A DNA stretch of 64,000 nucleotides from Planctomycetota bacterium. GTDB lineage: Bacteria; Planctomycetota; Phycisphaerae; UBA1845; UTPLA1. This document shows positions 37,172-46,568 of this stretch, in pieces. The DNA lies in assembly GCA_015654675.1 (NCBI GenBank), contig JAATGM010000022.1, positions 1 through 64,000 of the forward strand, given 5' to 3'. The notes below the pieces were generated by a model. The model was not told the origin of the DNA. It did not search any database and saw only the letters and a list, made by a program, of their open reading frames with translations. The translations under genes and the position numbers were made by a program. Positions within the stretch are counted from its first letter, which is position 1; every line of letters begins with the position of its first letter.

Positions 37172-37342
37172 CGTCTCACTCGTCTCACGAGATGGCGTCT
37201 CAGGAGGGTAAGTCAAATTCACGCCAAACCCGCGCCATGGCAGCGGTTTACGCGTCTATTCAGACATCCGGAGTCCGATGAAATCTCACGAATCTCACGA
37301 ATCTCATCGCGGCGCCTCAACCGCGTCTCACAAATCTCATCC
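37172..37342. repeat. 9-base tandem words (CGTCTCAC / AATCTCACG types)
   Basis: CGTCTCACT and CGTCTCACG are adjacent at 37172-37189, with another CGTCTCAGG at 37196. At 37282-37308 stand AATCTCACG, AATCTCACG, AATCTCATC; at 37324-37341 CGTCTCACA is followed by AATCTCATC. A 7-bp hairpin CGACCGC/GCGGTCG precedes (37151-37173). No gene is seen in 36909-37508. Confidence 0.65.
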
Positions 37343-37440
37343 CGCAATCAAACCCCATCGGCGCGCCCCTGGGGCGTGTGCATCCCGACGCACCCCGACC
37401 GGGCCCGGGGGAATTCCCTGGGGTAGACCGACGAAGTCGG

Positions 37441-37468
37441 ATTTCCATTTTCGGTTTCCGGTTTTCGG
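37441..37468. repeat. 7-base tandem words
   Basis: Four units: ATTTCCA, TTTTCGG, TTTCCGG, TTTTCGG. A further diverged unit (TTGATCGG) follows. It is intergenic, 40 bp from the end of the downstream leftward gene. Confidence 0.6.
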
Positions 37469-37502
37469 TTGATCGGATGCCTGCCCCCCACTCCTCCCCC
37501 TT

Positions 37503-37534
37503 CGTGCCTTAGTGCCTCCGTGCCTTCGTGTCTG
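37503..37534. repeat. 8-base tandem words entering a gene's 3' end
   Basis: Four exact-period units: CGTGCCTT, AGTGCCTC, CGTGCCTT, CGTGTCTG. The stop codon and last eight or so codons of the leftward gene 37509-38576 lie inside this array, so its final residues (D-T-K-A-R-R-H) are repeat-encoded. Confidence 0.65.
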
Positions 37535-38576
37535 GGCTCCCTTGATTCGTCGCAGCCGGCAAAGCCGGCCCTTCGAATTCAAAATCAAACACCTGCTCCC
37601 CCGCCCCATCGTGAAAATCAACGAACAACTTCACCCGCAGCGGAAAACCAATCTCACTCGGCGCAGCGACAATCTGAAACGCATCGCCGGGCGCCACCCA
37701 AAGCCCCACCGGCCGGATGACATCGCTCCCCACCCGCCAGATTTCCGCCCGTGCCCCAAACCCACGCGCCGAGACCGGACGCGTAAACTCATCATAGAAG
37801 AAGACGCGGAATTCGCCCCTCTCAAGCGTGCCTTCCAAATGATGCCGCCCGTCCGGCGCCATGAAAAACGTGCCACCGTGCTTCGGCTCGTGGTCCATAT
37901 GCGCCCGGCTGTCGGCCAGCCCCATCCCGCACACCGGGCAACGCCCCGCCGCCGCGTACGTCTTCTCCCCCTCGCACCGCATCGGGCACACATAGACGAC
38001 CACGTCCGGCCCGGCCGTCGTCCGAAAGCAAACCGTCACCGGCGCCGACTCACTCTGCAACCCTGCCAGGTCGACGAACTGCAGCGTCGCCGCGTGCTCG
38101 CCCGCGCGATCCGCCGTCGCCAGCAGCGTGATATCAAACCCGCCCCGCTCGTCGACGATGAACCAGTAGATTTCCCCGTCTCGCGTCAGGATCGGCCGGA
38201 AAGTGCTCGGCTCCGCAAACCCCAGCCCCGCCCCCGCCGAAACCCGCCGCAAACCGATCAGTGACCCCGGCAGAACCCGGCACACTCGCCCGAAGAAATC
38301 ATCCTCGCGCACCAGCCCGATCTGCGGCTGATCGTGCATCCACTTCCCAAGAAACTCGTCATCGCCGGGATAGAGCGGCGCACAAACCGCCCGCGCCTGC
38401 CCGACGCCCGCCACCACCAGCCGCCCGCGCTCGGCATTATCCCGCCCCACGCGCAGAACGATCTCATGCCCGCGCGCCGCCGAAGCGAGCACGAGGCAGA
38501 GAAGCGCGCCAAGAGCCCACCCCGGCCCGGCCGACCTCAACTTTCGCGCAGCTCGCTCAAATCCCCAGAAGATCAT
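37509..38576 (-). CDS. Secreted protein with heavy-metal-binding (CPM...CPVCGM) motif
   Basis: 355 residues, with a signal peptide (LGALLCLVLASAARG). The centre (about 196-220) carries the heavy-metal-binding motif seen beside copper/silver efflux and YHS proteins: V-Y-V-C-P-M..., 20 residues, then CPVCGMGL. A His-rich text follows ('HMDHEPKHGG', 'DGRHHLEG'). Export plus these ligands suggests periplasmic metal (copper-like) binding; no efflux pump is adjacent. The ATG at 38576 lies 20 bp inside the end of the preceding dockerin-protein gene, so the two are probably one transcript. The C-terminal residues come from an 8-base tandem repeat. Confidence 0.75.
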   Translation of the reverse strand: MIFWGFERAARKLRSAGPGWALGALLCLVLASAARGHEIVLRVGRDNAERGRLVVAGVGQARAVCAPLYPGDDEFLGKWMHDQPQIGLVREDDFFGRVCRVLPGSLIGLRRVSAGAGLGFAEPSTFRPILTRDGEIYWFIVDERGGFDITLLATADRAGEHAATLQFVDLAGLQSESAPVTVCFRTTAGPDVVVYVCPMRCEGEKTYAAAGRCPVCGMGLADSRAHMDHEPKHGGTFFMAPDGRHHLEGTLERGEFRVFFYDEFTRPVSARGFGARAEIWRVGSDVIRPVGLWVAPGDAFQIVAAPSEIGFPLRVKLFVDFHDGAGEQVFDFEFEGPALPAATNQGSPDTKARRH

Positions 38577-39720
38577 TCAGAAAGTCATTCAGGTCGCTTG
38601 GTCCGAACGCCCCATCCGCGTTCGTATCCGCGCACCCGCAGGCCGCCGACAACGCATTGCCGCCGATCACGCATGCGCTGAACGCCTGCACGTCGTCGCC
38701 GTTCACGACCGAGTCGCCGGTCAGGTCGCCGCGCATCGTGCACGCCGGAATGACCAGAAAGCTGTTCGACGTCCCCGCCGATAGCGTATCGCCGCTCGTC
38801 CGCGTGGCCGTGATCGAGATCGACTCGCCGATCGGATAGGTCACGCCAACGATCGTCACGCTGCTCGCCCCGGCGTTGATCTGCCCGGTCGTCGTCCCGC
38901 CCAGCGGCTGCGTCGCCCCGCCACTTGCGCTCAATTGAATCGCCGTATTCGTGATCACGTTCGCGGCCGTGTTCGTATTATCAAGCGAGCGCACGAGGAC
39001 ACTAAACGCCGCGTTCGCCGTCTGCGGGCTGCTGATCAGGTCGATCGCCAGTTGCGAAGGCGGCGTCGGAATCAGGGTGAAGTTCGTCCCCGCATTATTC
39101 GTAAACACCGCCGCCCCGGCCGTGATCGAATAATCAGCCAGGTTAGTCGTGCTGCCCGCGCTCGCCGACCCGTTGAACTTCAGTGCCTGCAGCGTCGTCG
39201 ACGGAATCGCGGACGCAAACGGCGGATTGAACTGCCCGTCGCCGTCATTCGTAACCGACCCCGTGCCCGGCCCCGTGTAGCTCGCCCCACCCCAGCTCAG
39301 CCGCCAATAAATCGTCCCGATGGTATCCTCAAACGTCAGCGACCCTGCCGCCAGGTAAGAAACCGGAATCACGTTCGTCATCGTAAAATTCGCGACCGCA
39401 GCCGGGCTGGTGTGACTCGCAAACGAAGGAGTCGCAAAAAGCACCCGTGCGCCCGTCGCGCTGTTTGGAACCGACACGCCCGGTGCCGACAGCAAGATGG
39501 GGTTGTTCCCCCCTGCGTCGCGAACAAAAAACCGACCGTTCTGAAGCTGGTTCTGGAATGACGCCCTCATCCGAAACTGAATCGCCTGCGCAGTCGTGTC
39601 CCCGTTCACCCCGGCGATCACCTGCTCAACCTGCATGACATGAAACGACGCCAGCGCGCTCGTCTGAGTCCAGCCGATCGCCGCCGCAATGAGGGCTACC
39701 GTTATTGTTTTTCGATTCAT
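38557..39720 (-). CDS. Secreted dockerin-like protein
   Basis: 387 residues from the ATG at 39720, which has a strong GGAGG site 8 bases upstream; an open stretch of 10 more codons is ignored. The signal peptide ends near SALA-SF. The body is Thr/Ala/Asn-rich beta text ('FHVMQVEQVIAGVNGDTTAQAIQFRMR' in outline) with a possible immunoglobulin-like segment ('LSAGTSNSF'). It ends in a dockerin-like pair: GDLTGDSVVNGDDVQAF and ADTNADGAFGPSDLNDF. Related exported proteins occur widely in planctomycetes without known function. The end overlaps the metal-motif gene by 20 bp. Confidence 0.75.
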   Translation of the reverse strand: MNRKTITVALIAAAIGWTQTSALASFHVMQVEQVIAGVNGDTTAQAIQFRMRASFQNQLQNGRFFVRDAGGNNPILLSAPGVSVPNSATGARVLFATPSFASHTSPAAVANFTMTNVIPVSYLAAGSLTFEDTIGTIYWRLSWGGASYTGPGTGSVTNDGDGQFNPPFASAIPSTTLQALKFNGSASAGSTTNLADYSITAGAAVFTNNAGTNFTLIPTPPSQLAIDLISSPQTANAAFSVLVRSLDNTNTAANVITNTAIQLSASGGATQPLGGTTTGQINAGASSVTIVGVTYPIGESISITATRTSGDTLSAGTSNSFLVIPACTMRGDLTGDSVVNGDDVQAFSACVIGGNALSAACGCADTNADGAFGPSDLNDFLNDLLGI

Positions 39721-39973
39721 CTTTGCGCCTCCACGAATTACCGCCCGCAAATTCCGATGCTAGATAGACCTGTGATATGCATTGTAACCCAAACCCAGCC
39801 CGCCCTATTCCGCCATTCTGACGCGGTCCATAGTTTCGCGTCGGCGGTGTGCCCCGTTTTAATCCCAGCCCAACGGCCCGCCTTGCTCCACAACCCCCGC
39901 CTACCTACCATCGACGAGGCATCAATTTCCTCGCTGGCATGCGAATCCGAACCGAATCCCGGAGCCCTCGACC

Positions 39974-40549
39974 GTGCAACTGCCGGCTGGTGTGATCGTT
40001 CAACCACTCCAAATGCACGCCGACGACCGCGGCGTCTTTACCGAGCTTTTCCGCCAATCCTGGGTCGCAACGCCTCAGGTCCAGTGGAACGCCGTCAACT
40101 CCCATGCAAGAGTCCTCCGCGGCGTCCACGTCCATCTCCGCCACCACGACTACCTCTCCGTGCTCCGCGGTCGGGCCTTGATCGGCCTGTGCGACCTTCG
40201 CCCCGGTTCCCCGACCCACAAGCTGGCATGCTTCGTCGAGCTCGCCGAAGGCTTACTCTCCGCCATCCAGATCCCGCCGGGCGTCGCCCATGGTTTCTAC
40301 TTCGTTGAGCCCTCGCTCCATGTCTACGCTGTCAGCGAATACTGGGACCCCGACGACGAACTCGGCTGCCGCTTCGACGACCCCGCGCTCGGCCTGAAAT
40401 GGCCCAACCCCAACCCGCTGCTCTCACCTCGCGACGCCGCACTCGGCCCGCTCAAGGATCTCGCGGCTCGGATACCTGTTTGGCAACCGCCCGAACAATC
40501 CCCGCCACCCCCGGGATCCGCACGAGCCGATCGCGCATCTTCCAGGTGA
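39974..40549 (+). CDS. RmlC-like cupin (dTDP-4-dehydrorhamnose 3,5-epimerase-related)
   Basis: 191 residues from a GTG at 39974. RmlC text: 'DDRGVFTELFRQSW', the His-bearing 'LRGVHVH', 'IQIPPGVAHGFYF' and 'YAVSEYWDPDDELGCRFDDP' followed by 'LGLKWP'. The usual Gln after the active-site His (RGxHxQ) is His here (RGVHVH), so the substrate or the reaction may differ from true RmlC. A Pro-rich tail of about 20 residues overlaps the convergent glycosyltransferase gene by 98 bp. The neighbouring glycosyltransferase and oxidoreductase suggest a sugar-nucleotide or glycan role (inference). Confidence 0.75.
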   Translation: MQLPAGVIVQPLQMHADDRGVFTELFRQSWVATPQVQWNAVNSHARVLRGVHVHLRHHDYLSVLRGRALIGLCDLRPGSPTHKLACFVELAEGLLSAIQIPPGVAHGFYFVEPSLHVYAVSEYWDPDDELGCRFDDPALGLKWPNPNPLLSPRDAALGPLKDLAARIPVWQPPEQSPPPPGSARADRASSR

Positions 40550-41525
40550 TCGTCGCGCGCATCCGCTCCACTTCCGCCGCCGCCGCGTCACACCGCTCGC
40601 TCCCATCTGCCAGCAAAGCTTGCAGCGATCGCTCAGCCGCCGCCAATTGCTCGCGCAGCCCGCGCATCTCCTCGCCGCGCACTTCGCGCTCTGCCAGCAG
40701 CACCGCCTCGCCGCGCTCGCGCTCCACTCGCGCTGACTCTGCTGCCTGTCCCGCCCGCACCTCCGCGTCAAACCGCGCCCGCAGCAGTTGATCCATCACA
40801 TGCCGCGTCAGAACTTGTTCAAAACCCGCCTCCCTCGCTCGCCGGCTCCACGCCTCTACCTCCCCCGCTCGCTGCTCGATGGACCACGCCTCTCGATGCG
40901 GCGACGGAAAGTGCAGCGCCGTTGCCCGGTCTCCGCTCATCGCCCGCACCCCATCCACCGCCAGAATCTGCCGCCACATGAATAGATCCGTCGCGGTCCC
41001 CGGCGGCGTCGTCCGCCACCCCTCCGGCAACCTCCGATACAGTTCCAGCGTATGCCCGCCGTTGCTCAGCGGAATGAAGTTCCACGTCCCCAGCATCCAC
41101 TCGCGTGTCACCGAATTGCCCAGGTGGCCGTAGAACACCTCGACCGAACCATCCACGCCCACGTTCAACGGAACCGCATGCGCGAAATCCGCCTCGCGCA
41201 GCCACGCGCTCATCGCCTCCAAGTGACCCGGAAGCCACACATCGTCATCCGACAGGTAACAAACGATTCGCCCGCGCGCCTCCGCCAGCGCAGCGTGCCG
41301 ATGTATCTCTCCGTGCCGCGGACCCTTCGGAAAATCAAAGAACCGCACCCGCGCATCGCGCCGCGCCATCTCCAACACGAGCTCCCGCGTCGCGTCATCC
41401 ACCCCATCCCCGACGACGAACACCTCGATCTCCGACACAGTCTGCCCCAACGCGCTGCCGATCGAATACTCGAGCAGCCGCCCGTGGTTGTGTGTCGGAA
41501 TCAAAACCGTCGCCGCGATCGACAT
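40452..41525 (-). CDS. Glycosyltransferase family 2 with C-terminal coiled coil
   Basis: 357 residues. The GT-A start 'ATVLIPTHNHGRLLEYSIGSALGQT' (in outline), 'EVFVVGDGVDD' and the metal-binding 'CYLSDDDVWLPGHL' (about 92-104) identify GT2. The acceptor-side text is not informative. From about residue 230 to 340 the sequence is a Glu/Arg/Ala-rich coiled coil ('VERERGEAVLLAEREVRGEE'), unusual for a short GT2 and perhaps for oligomerisation or targeting. It is 8 bp downstream of the oxidoreductase gene, so likely one operon. It overlaps the convergent RmlC-like gene at its end. Confidence 0.85.
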   Translation of the reverse strand: MSIAATVLIPTHNHGRLLEYSIGSALGQTVSEIEVFVVGDGVDDATRELVLEMARRDARVRFFDFPKGPRHGEIHRHAALAEARGRIVCYLSDDDVWLPGHLEAMSAWLREADFAHAVPLNVGVDGSVEVFYGHLGNSVTREWMLGTWNFIPLSNGGHTLELYRRLPEGWRTTPPGTATDLFMWRQILAVDGVRAMSGDRATALHFPSPHREAWSIEQRAGEVEAWSRRAREAGFEQVLTRHVMDQLLRARFDAEVRAGQAAESARVERERGEAVLLAEREVRGEEMRGLREQLAAAERSLQALLADGSERCDAAAAEVERMRATITWKMRDRLVRIPGVAGIVRAVAKQVSEPRDP

Positions 41526-41533
41526 CCCCGCTC

Positions 41534-42457
41534 CTAAACTCCTGCCATCCGTCGTAATGCCTCGATCGTGCGAACGATCTCCAGTCCCTCCGCCGCGCTG
41601 CTCTTCGGCGCCGGCCCTTCGCCGCGCACATAGGCGACAAACGCCCGCAGCTCCTCCAGCAGCGGCATGCCCTCCGCGATTGGCCTGTCCTCAATCGTCG
41701 GCCTCGACATCGGCATGTCCAATCGCGACCTCGCGATCTGAATCGACTTACTGTACCCGTCCGCCAGCACCGCCACGCCGTCGCGGCAATAAAGCTGCAC
41801 CTCGCGCTGCACGTTCAGTCGCCGCCCCGATATTTCGACCTCCATCCACGGTGAATCGCCCAACAGCCCGAACAACCCGTAACAATGCCCATCCATGCAG
41901 TCCGCCCGCGCCGCCACAGGCATCGGCACGCGTCCCAGCACCTCCAGCGCGATCGCCAGATCATGCGGCAGCAGTATCCAGATGGAATCTACATCAGAAT
42001 GCGAGTGCCCCCATTGCACCCTCCCCGACCGCAGCCCGACCACCGGCCCCAGCTCCCCGCTCCGCGCAATCCGCGCCAGCTCCAGCACGCCGGTATGGTA
42101 GCGCCACTTATCCATCACAAACAGCCGCCCGCCGGCCAGCCGCACCAACTCGCTCGCCTGCCGCAGATCAGGCGTCATCGGCTTCTCACAGAAAATCACC
42201 GCCGTCGGAAACCGCTCGATCACCTCGCACAGCACGTCAAAGTGCGAGAACGTCGTCGAAGCAACAACAATCCCGTCGACTTCGCCAAGCTCCGCCACTC
42301 GCCCCACGATCCGTGAAGCCCCGGCCGCTCGCGCCCGCTCAACACTTTCCGCCGACCGCGCCACGACCGGGACATCGCACCCAAGCGACAGAAGATCGCG
42401 CAGTATGAACTTCCCCCACTCCCCGCAGCCCACCAATCCAATTCGCGTCGCCGCCAT
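41534..42457 (-). CDS. Gfo/Idh/MocA-family oxidoreductase
   Basis: 307 residues from the ATG at 42457; the open stretch upstream lacks family similarity. The NAD(P)-binding start is 'TRIGLVGCGEWGKFILRDL'. The sugar-dehydrogenase motif EKPM (catalytic Lys) is present at about 95, and the substrate-domain text includes 'DKWRYHTGVLELARI' and 'LPHDLAIALEVLG' (the His expected in the family). It probably acts on a nucleotide sugar or cyclitol. It is followed after 8 bp by the GT2 gene. The 86-bp gap to mfd holds both divergent promoters. Confidence 0.85.
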   Translation of the reverse strand: MAATRIGLVGCGEWGKFILRDLLSLGCDVPVVARSAESVERARAAGASRIVGRVAELGEVDGIVVASTTFSHFDVLCEVIERFPTAVIFCEKPMTPDLRQASELVRLAGGRLFVMDKWRYHTGVLELARIARSGELGPVVGLRSGRVQWGHSHSDVDSIWILLPHDLAIALEVLGRVPMPVAARADCMDGHCYGLFGLLGDSPWMEVEISGRRLNVQREVQLYCRDGVAVLADGYSKSIQIARSRLDMPMSRPTIEDRPIAEGMPLLEELRAFVAYVRGEGPAPKSSAAEGLEIVRTIEALRRMAGV

Positions 42458-42543
42458 AAACCCATCGTCGCGGCGATCCCACCAGCGAGCAAGCAATCCG
42501 CGCGAGTTGTCGCGCACCCCGCGCCCGTCAATAATCAATCCAA

Positions 42544-45500
42544 GTGAAGGTGATCGACCTGATCGCCGGCGACCCCCTCGTGGCCCGGCTGGTCGAAGCC
42601 GTTGGTGCTGAGAAGACCCCGGTTGCGGTCAGTGGCCTGTGGGGATCCTCTGCGCCCATCCTGGCCCGCCTCCTCGCCCATCGCTCAAAACGCCCGCTCC
42701 TCTATATCACCGCTCACCTCGACGACGCCGACGCCGCCCGCGACGACCTCGAATCGCTCTTCTCCGATTCCGTCGAACTCCTCCCCGCCTGGGAAGGCCT
42801 GCCCGGTGAAGGCGCCGCCAACAACGAAATCGTCGCCGAGCGCGCCGCCCTCTGCTCGCGCCTCGTCGTCGGCCCGCCACCGCCCGTCATCGTCGCTCCG
42901 ATTCAGGCCCTGCTCGCAGCCGTCCCGAAGCGCGAAGCCCTCACCGCGAACGCCCTAGAAGTCGCAGTCCGCCAGCGCATCGACCCGCAAAAAATCGTCG
43001 AGTGGCTCGTCTCGCGCGGCTTCACGCGCCTCGATCAGGTCGAGCAAGGCGGCGACTTCGCCCTCCGCGGCGGCATCCTCGACGTCCTCGTCTCCGGCCA
43101 CGTAGACGCTCTCCGTATCGAGTTCTTCGACGACCAGATCGAATCGATCCGCGAGTTCGAAGTCGGCACGCAACGATCCACGCGCCAGCTCGAGCGCACG
43201 CGCATCGCCCTCCCGCCCGACCCGACCAAAACCCCGATCGACCAGACCACCCACTTCCTCGATTTTCTGCCGCCCAACGCCCTCGTCGCCATCGCCGAGC
43301 CCGCCGAAGTCCAGGAACTCGCCCGCACCGTCATGAATCGCCTCGGCACTCCGGTCGGCATGTTCCCGGTCGAAGCCATCTTCCGAAACGCGGCCGTGTT
43401 CTCTCAAGTCCACATCAGCCGCTTCGGAACCGCGAGCGCCCCCGAGTCGCGCACTTTCACCGCCAACGCCGCCGCCCCGCCCGCCTTTGACGCAAAGCCC
43501 GCAGACTCCGTTCAGCAGCTCATCGCCCTCAGCCGCGAATCGCAGACCGTCGTCTTCTGCGACAACCAGGGCGAAATCGACCGCCTCCGCGAACTCTTTA
43601 CCGCCGCCGGCGCCGCCCCCAACATCGAAACCACCGTCGGATACCTCCACCACGGTTTCATCTGGCGACCCACACTGAAACACGCCCAGTCCCTCGCCCT
43701 CGTCGCCAACCGCGAAGTCTTCCACCGCTACACCCAGCGCCACCGCATCCGCCGCGTCGCCACCGGCCGGCCGCTCGACTCCTTCCTCGACCTGCAACCC
43801 GGCGACTACGTCGTCCACGTCATCCACGGCATCGCCCAGTTCATCGGCATGAAGACGATGCAGAAGGGCACGTCAAAGAAGTTCGAGGAATACCTCACCC
43901 TCCGCTTCGCCGAGTCCGCCACGATCCACATCCCCGTCTCGCAGATCGACCTCGTCCAAAAATACATCGGCGCAGGCGGTGCACGCCCGCCGCTCTCCAA
44001 ACTCGGCACCGCCCGCTGGAAAGCCACCAAGGCCCGCGTCGAAGAAGCCGTCGGCGACCTCGCCGCCGAACTCCTCCGCGTACAGGCCGAGCGCGACACC
44101 GAATCCGGCACCGCATACCCCGCCGACACCCCCTGGCAGGCCGAGTTCGAAAATTCGTTTATCTACACCGAAACTCCCGATCAGCTCACCGCCCTCGGCG
44201 ACATCAAGCGCGACATGGCCCGCCCGCGCCCCATGGATCGCCTGCTCTGCGGCGACGTCGGCTACGGCAAGACTGAGCTCGCCATCCGCGCCGCCTTCAA
44301 AGTCGTCGAGTTCGGCAAACAGGTCGCCCTGCTCGTCCCCACCACCGTCCTCGCCGAGCAACACTGGCAAACCTTCCGCGAGCGCCTTGCCGACTACCCC
44401 TTCCGCGTCGAATGCCTCTCGCGCTTCCGCAGCAAGAAGGAGCAGACCGACATCATCAACCGCGCCAAGAAAGGCCAGGTCGACGTCCTCATCGGCACGC
44501 ACCGCCTCCTGTCGAAAGATGTCCGCTTCGCCGACCTCGGCCTCGTCGTCATCGACGAAGAACAGCGATTCGGCGTCGAGCACAAAGAGCGCCTCAAAAC
44601 GCTCCGCTCCACCGTCGATGTCCTCACCATGACCGCCACGCCGATCCCCCGCACCCTGCACATGTCGATGATCGGCCTGCGCGACATCTCCGCCCTCGCC
44701 ACGCCACCGATGGATCGCCGCAGCATCACCACCAGCATTACCCACTGGTCCGACGAGCAGGTCCGCGCCGCCATCCTTCGCGAGCTCAACCGCGACGGCC
44801 AGGTCTACTTCGTTCACAACCGCGTCAAATCCATCCGCCTCGTCGCCGATCGTCTCAAGCGCATCGTCCCCGAAGCGAAGTTCCTCATCGGTCACGGCCA
44901 GATGCCGCCCGAAGAGCTCGAAGACGTCATGCTCCGATTCATCCGCCACGAGGCCGACGTCCTGCTCTGCACCACCATCATCGAGTCCGGCCTCGACATC
45001 GCCACCTGCAACACCATCTTCATCGATCGCGCCGACACCTTTGGCCTCGCCGACCTCCACCAGCTCCGCGGCCGCGTGGGCCGCTACAAGCACCGCGCCT
45101 ATTGCTACCTGCTGCTTTCCCCCGATCGCCCCATCACCGACTCGGCCGCCAAGCGCCTAAAAGCAATCGAAGAATTCAGCGAGCTCGGCGCCGGCTTCCA
45201 CCTCGCCATGCGCGACCTCGAAATCCGCGGTGCGGGCAACCTCCTCGGCGCCGAGCAATCCGGCAACATCGCCGCCGTCGGCTACGAGATGTACTGCCAG
45301 CTATTGGAAACCGCCGTCCGCCGCATGAAGGGCGAGGCCCCACAGCAGCAGATCGACGTCCACCTCGAGCTCAACGTCGAGGCCTACGTCCCGCGTCACT
45401 ACATCCAATCCGACCGCCAGCGGATGGAGGTCTACCGCCGCATCACCAGCTGCCGCACCCCCGCCGAAGTCGAACGCTTAGAAGCCGATCTAATCGACGC

Positions 45501-45804
45501 CTTCGGCAAACCCCCAGCCGAAGTAGAAACCCTTCTCACGCTAGCCGAAATCCGAGTCCGCGCCGCCGCACTAAGAATCCGCTCGATCATCCGCCGCGAG
45601 CCCGACCTCATCTTCACGACCGACGACATCAAGAAAACCGAACCCGCCTTCATAGGCGCCACCGGCTCAGTGCGGCTGGTGGATGCCCAAACCATCCACT
45701 GGCGCCTCCCCGACAACTACTTCCACGGCCAGACGCTTCTCCGAATCCTCCGATCTCGTCTCACCCCAACAGACGCCAAGCCCAAGAAACTTGCCACCGC
45801 GTAG
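42544..45804 (+). CDS. mfd: Transcription-repair coupling factor
   Basis: 1086 residues from a GTG at 42544. Mfd removes stalled RNA polymerase from lesions and recruits UvrA. The UvrB-homology module is at the N-terminus ('LLPAWEGLPGEGAANNEIVAER' in outline). The RNA-polymerase-interacting CarD-like domain is at about 416-480 ('LQPGDYVVHVIHGIAQF'). The SF2 helicase has Walker A GDVGYGKTE (about 568), Walker B DEEQRFGVEHKE (about 671), 'TMTATPIPRTLHMS', 'ESGLDI' and 'QLRGRVGR'. The C-terminal TRCF domain covers about 930-1050. Length and order are normal. Confidence 0.97.
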   Translation: MKVIDLIAGDPLVARLVEAVGAEKTPVAVSGLWGSSAPILARLLAHRSKRPLLYITAHLDDADAARDDLESLFSDSVELLPAWEGLPGEGAANNEIVAERAALCSRLVVGPPPPVIVAPIQALLAAVPKREALTANALEVAVRQRIDPQKIVEWLVSRGFTRLDQVEQGGDFALRGGILDVLVSGHVDALRIEFFDDQIESIREFEVGTQRSTRQLERTRIALPPDPTKTPIDQTTHFLDFLPPNALVAIAEPAEVQELARTVMNRLGTPVGMFPVEAIFRNAAVFSQVHISRFGTASAPESRTFTANAAAPPAFDAKPADSVQQLIALSRESQTVVFCDNQGEIDRLRELFTAAGAAPNIETTVGYLHHGFIWRPTLKHAQSLALVANREVFHRYTQRHRIRRVATGRPLDSFLDLQPGDYVVHVIHGIAQFIGMKTMQKGTSKKFEEYLTLRFAESATIHIPVSQIDLVQKYIGAGGARPPLSKLGTARWKATKARVEEAVGDLAAELLRVQAERDTESGTAYPADTPWQAEFENSFIYTETPDQLTALGDIKRDMARPRPMDRLLCGDVGYGKTELAIRAAFKVVEFGKQVALLVPTTVLAEQHWQTFRERLADYPFRVECLSRFRSKKEQTDIINRAKKGQVDVLIGTHRLLSKDVRFADLGLVVIDEEQRFGVEHKERLKTLRSTVDVLTMTATPIPRTLHMSMIGLRDISALATPPMDRRSITTSITHWSDEQVRAAILRELNRDGQVYFVHNRVKSIRLVADRLKRIVPEAKFLIGHGQMPPEELEDVMLRFIRHEADVLLCTTIIESGLDIATCNTIFIDRADTFGLADLHQLRGRVGRYKHRAYCYLLLSPDRPITDSAAKRLKAIEEFSELGAGFHLAMRDLEIRGAGNLLGAEQSGNIAAVGYEMYCQLLETAVRRMKGEAPQQQIDVHLELNVEAYVPRHYIQSDRQRMEVYRRITSCRTPAEVERLEADLIDAFGKPPAEVETLLTLAEIRVRAAALRIRSIIRREPDLIFTTDDIKKTEPAFIGATGSVRLVDAQTIHWRLPDNYFHGQTLLRILRSRLTPTDAKPKKLATA

Positions 45805-45816
45805 TCGAGACTTATC

Positions 45817-46494
45817 ATGAATCGAACACTCCGCACAATCGCCGGCCGCCAAACCACTGGCCGGTGGGGGACTGCGGTGATCCAGCTCGTACTCATCGCA
45901 CTCTGGCATGTTTGCTTCGAGACTTTGCAGTACAGATTGGAAAACATCGCAGCGCCGTTAATTCTCCGCGCGTCGCGCTTTTGGGTAGAGGTCGGCGTTA
46001 CGCACGGGTACATGACCGCCATGCCGCGAGTCGTACACTCGCCCTCTGCACTCGAAATGTTGTTCAGATCGGCCGCAGCAGTCGCCGTATACATGGGAAT
46101 CGAGGCGATCATCGGCTGGGTCGTCTTCCGCATCACAATCCGCCATTCTCGCGCCCGCTGGATCGGAATTTTCGTCGCGTGCTGGTGGCGGACGTGCATC
46201 TTCGCAACCTTCATTCTTTTCCCACTCTTCTTTGCGCTCAACCTCATGCCGGGATGGCCCGGAAGCAACTATCTCGGAATCCTCGCAATCGGTTCCTGGG
46301 TACTCGTCTTCGCGATAGGTCCCGCTCGACTCGGCCACAACTCGATTGTGCGTCGCGCCCGCCGTATTAATTCAAACTGCCCCGTCTGCCGGTACTGGCT
46401 CCGCGAGCGCGCTACCAACCGCTGCCCCGAATGCGGCACGCCCCTCGCCCCCCACCCCGCCGGCGGCCTCATGCGCGCACCCCGCACGCCGTAA
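45817..46494 (+). CDS. Membrane protein with C-terminal zinc ribbon
   Basis: 225 residues. There are four hydrophobic segments (about 20-40, 85-110, 120-145, 165-185). The end is a zinc ribbon: CPVCRYWLRERATNRCPECG followed by T-P-L. This ribbon tail recurs in planctomycete membrane proteins whose function is unknown. The ATG is 13 bp after the mfd stop, so readthrough transcription is likely. Compare the isolated ribbon at 31519-31683. Confidence 0.7.
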   Translation: MNRTLRTIAGRQTTGRWGTAVIQLVLIALWHVCFETLQYRLENIAAPLILRASRFWVEVGVTHGYMTAMPRVVHSPSALEMLFRSAAAVAVYMGIEAIIGWVVFRITIRHSRARWIGIFVACWWRTCIFATFILFPLFFALNLMPGWPGSNYLGILAIGSWVLVFAIGPARLGHNSIVRRARRINSNCPVCRYWLRERATNRCPECGTPLAPHPAGGLMRAPRTP

Positions 46495-46568
46495 CACACT
46501 GGCATCTAATTTCTGACGACCTATGATTCTCGCTCGCGCCAAGACGCGCGACCACGGAGAAATGCCCA

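Noticed and set aside
37172-37534. CRISPR array
   Set aside because: Units are 7-9 bases, imperfect, and without spacers; no cas gene.
43873-45093. 406-codon leftward open frame
   Set aside because: Lies wholly antisense to the unmistakable mfd gene; Val/Gly/Asp-rich composition is the usual antisense shadow of GC-rich coding sequence.
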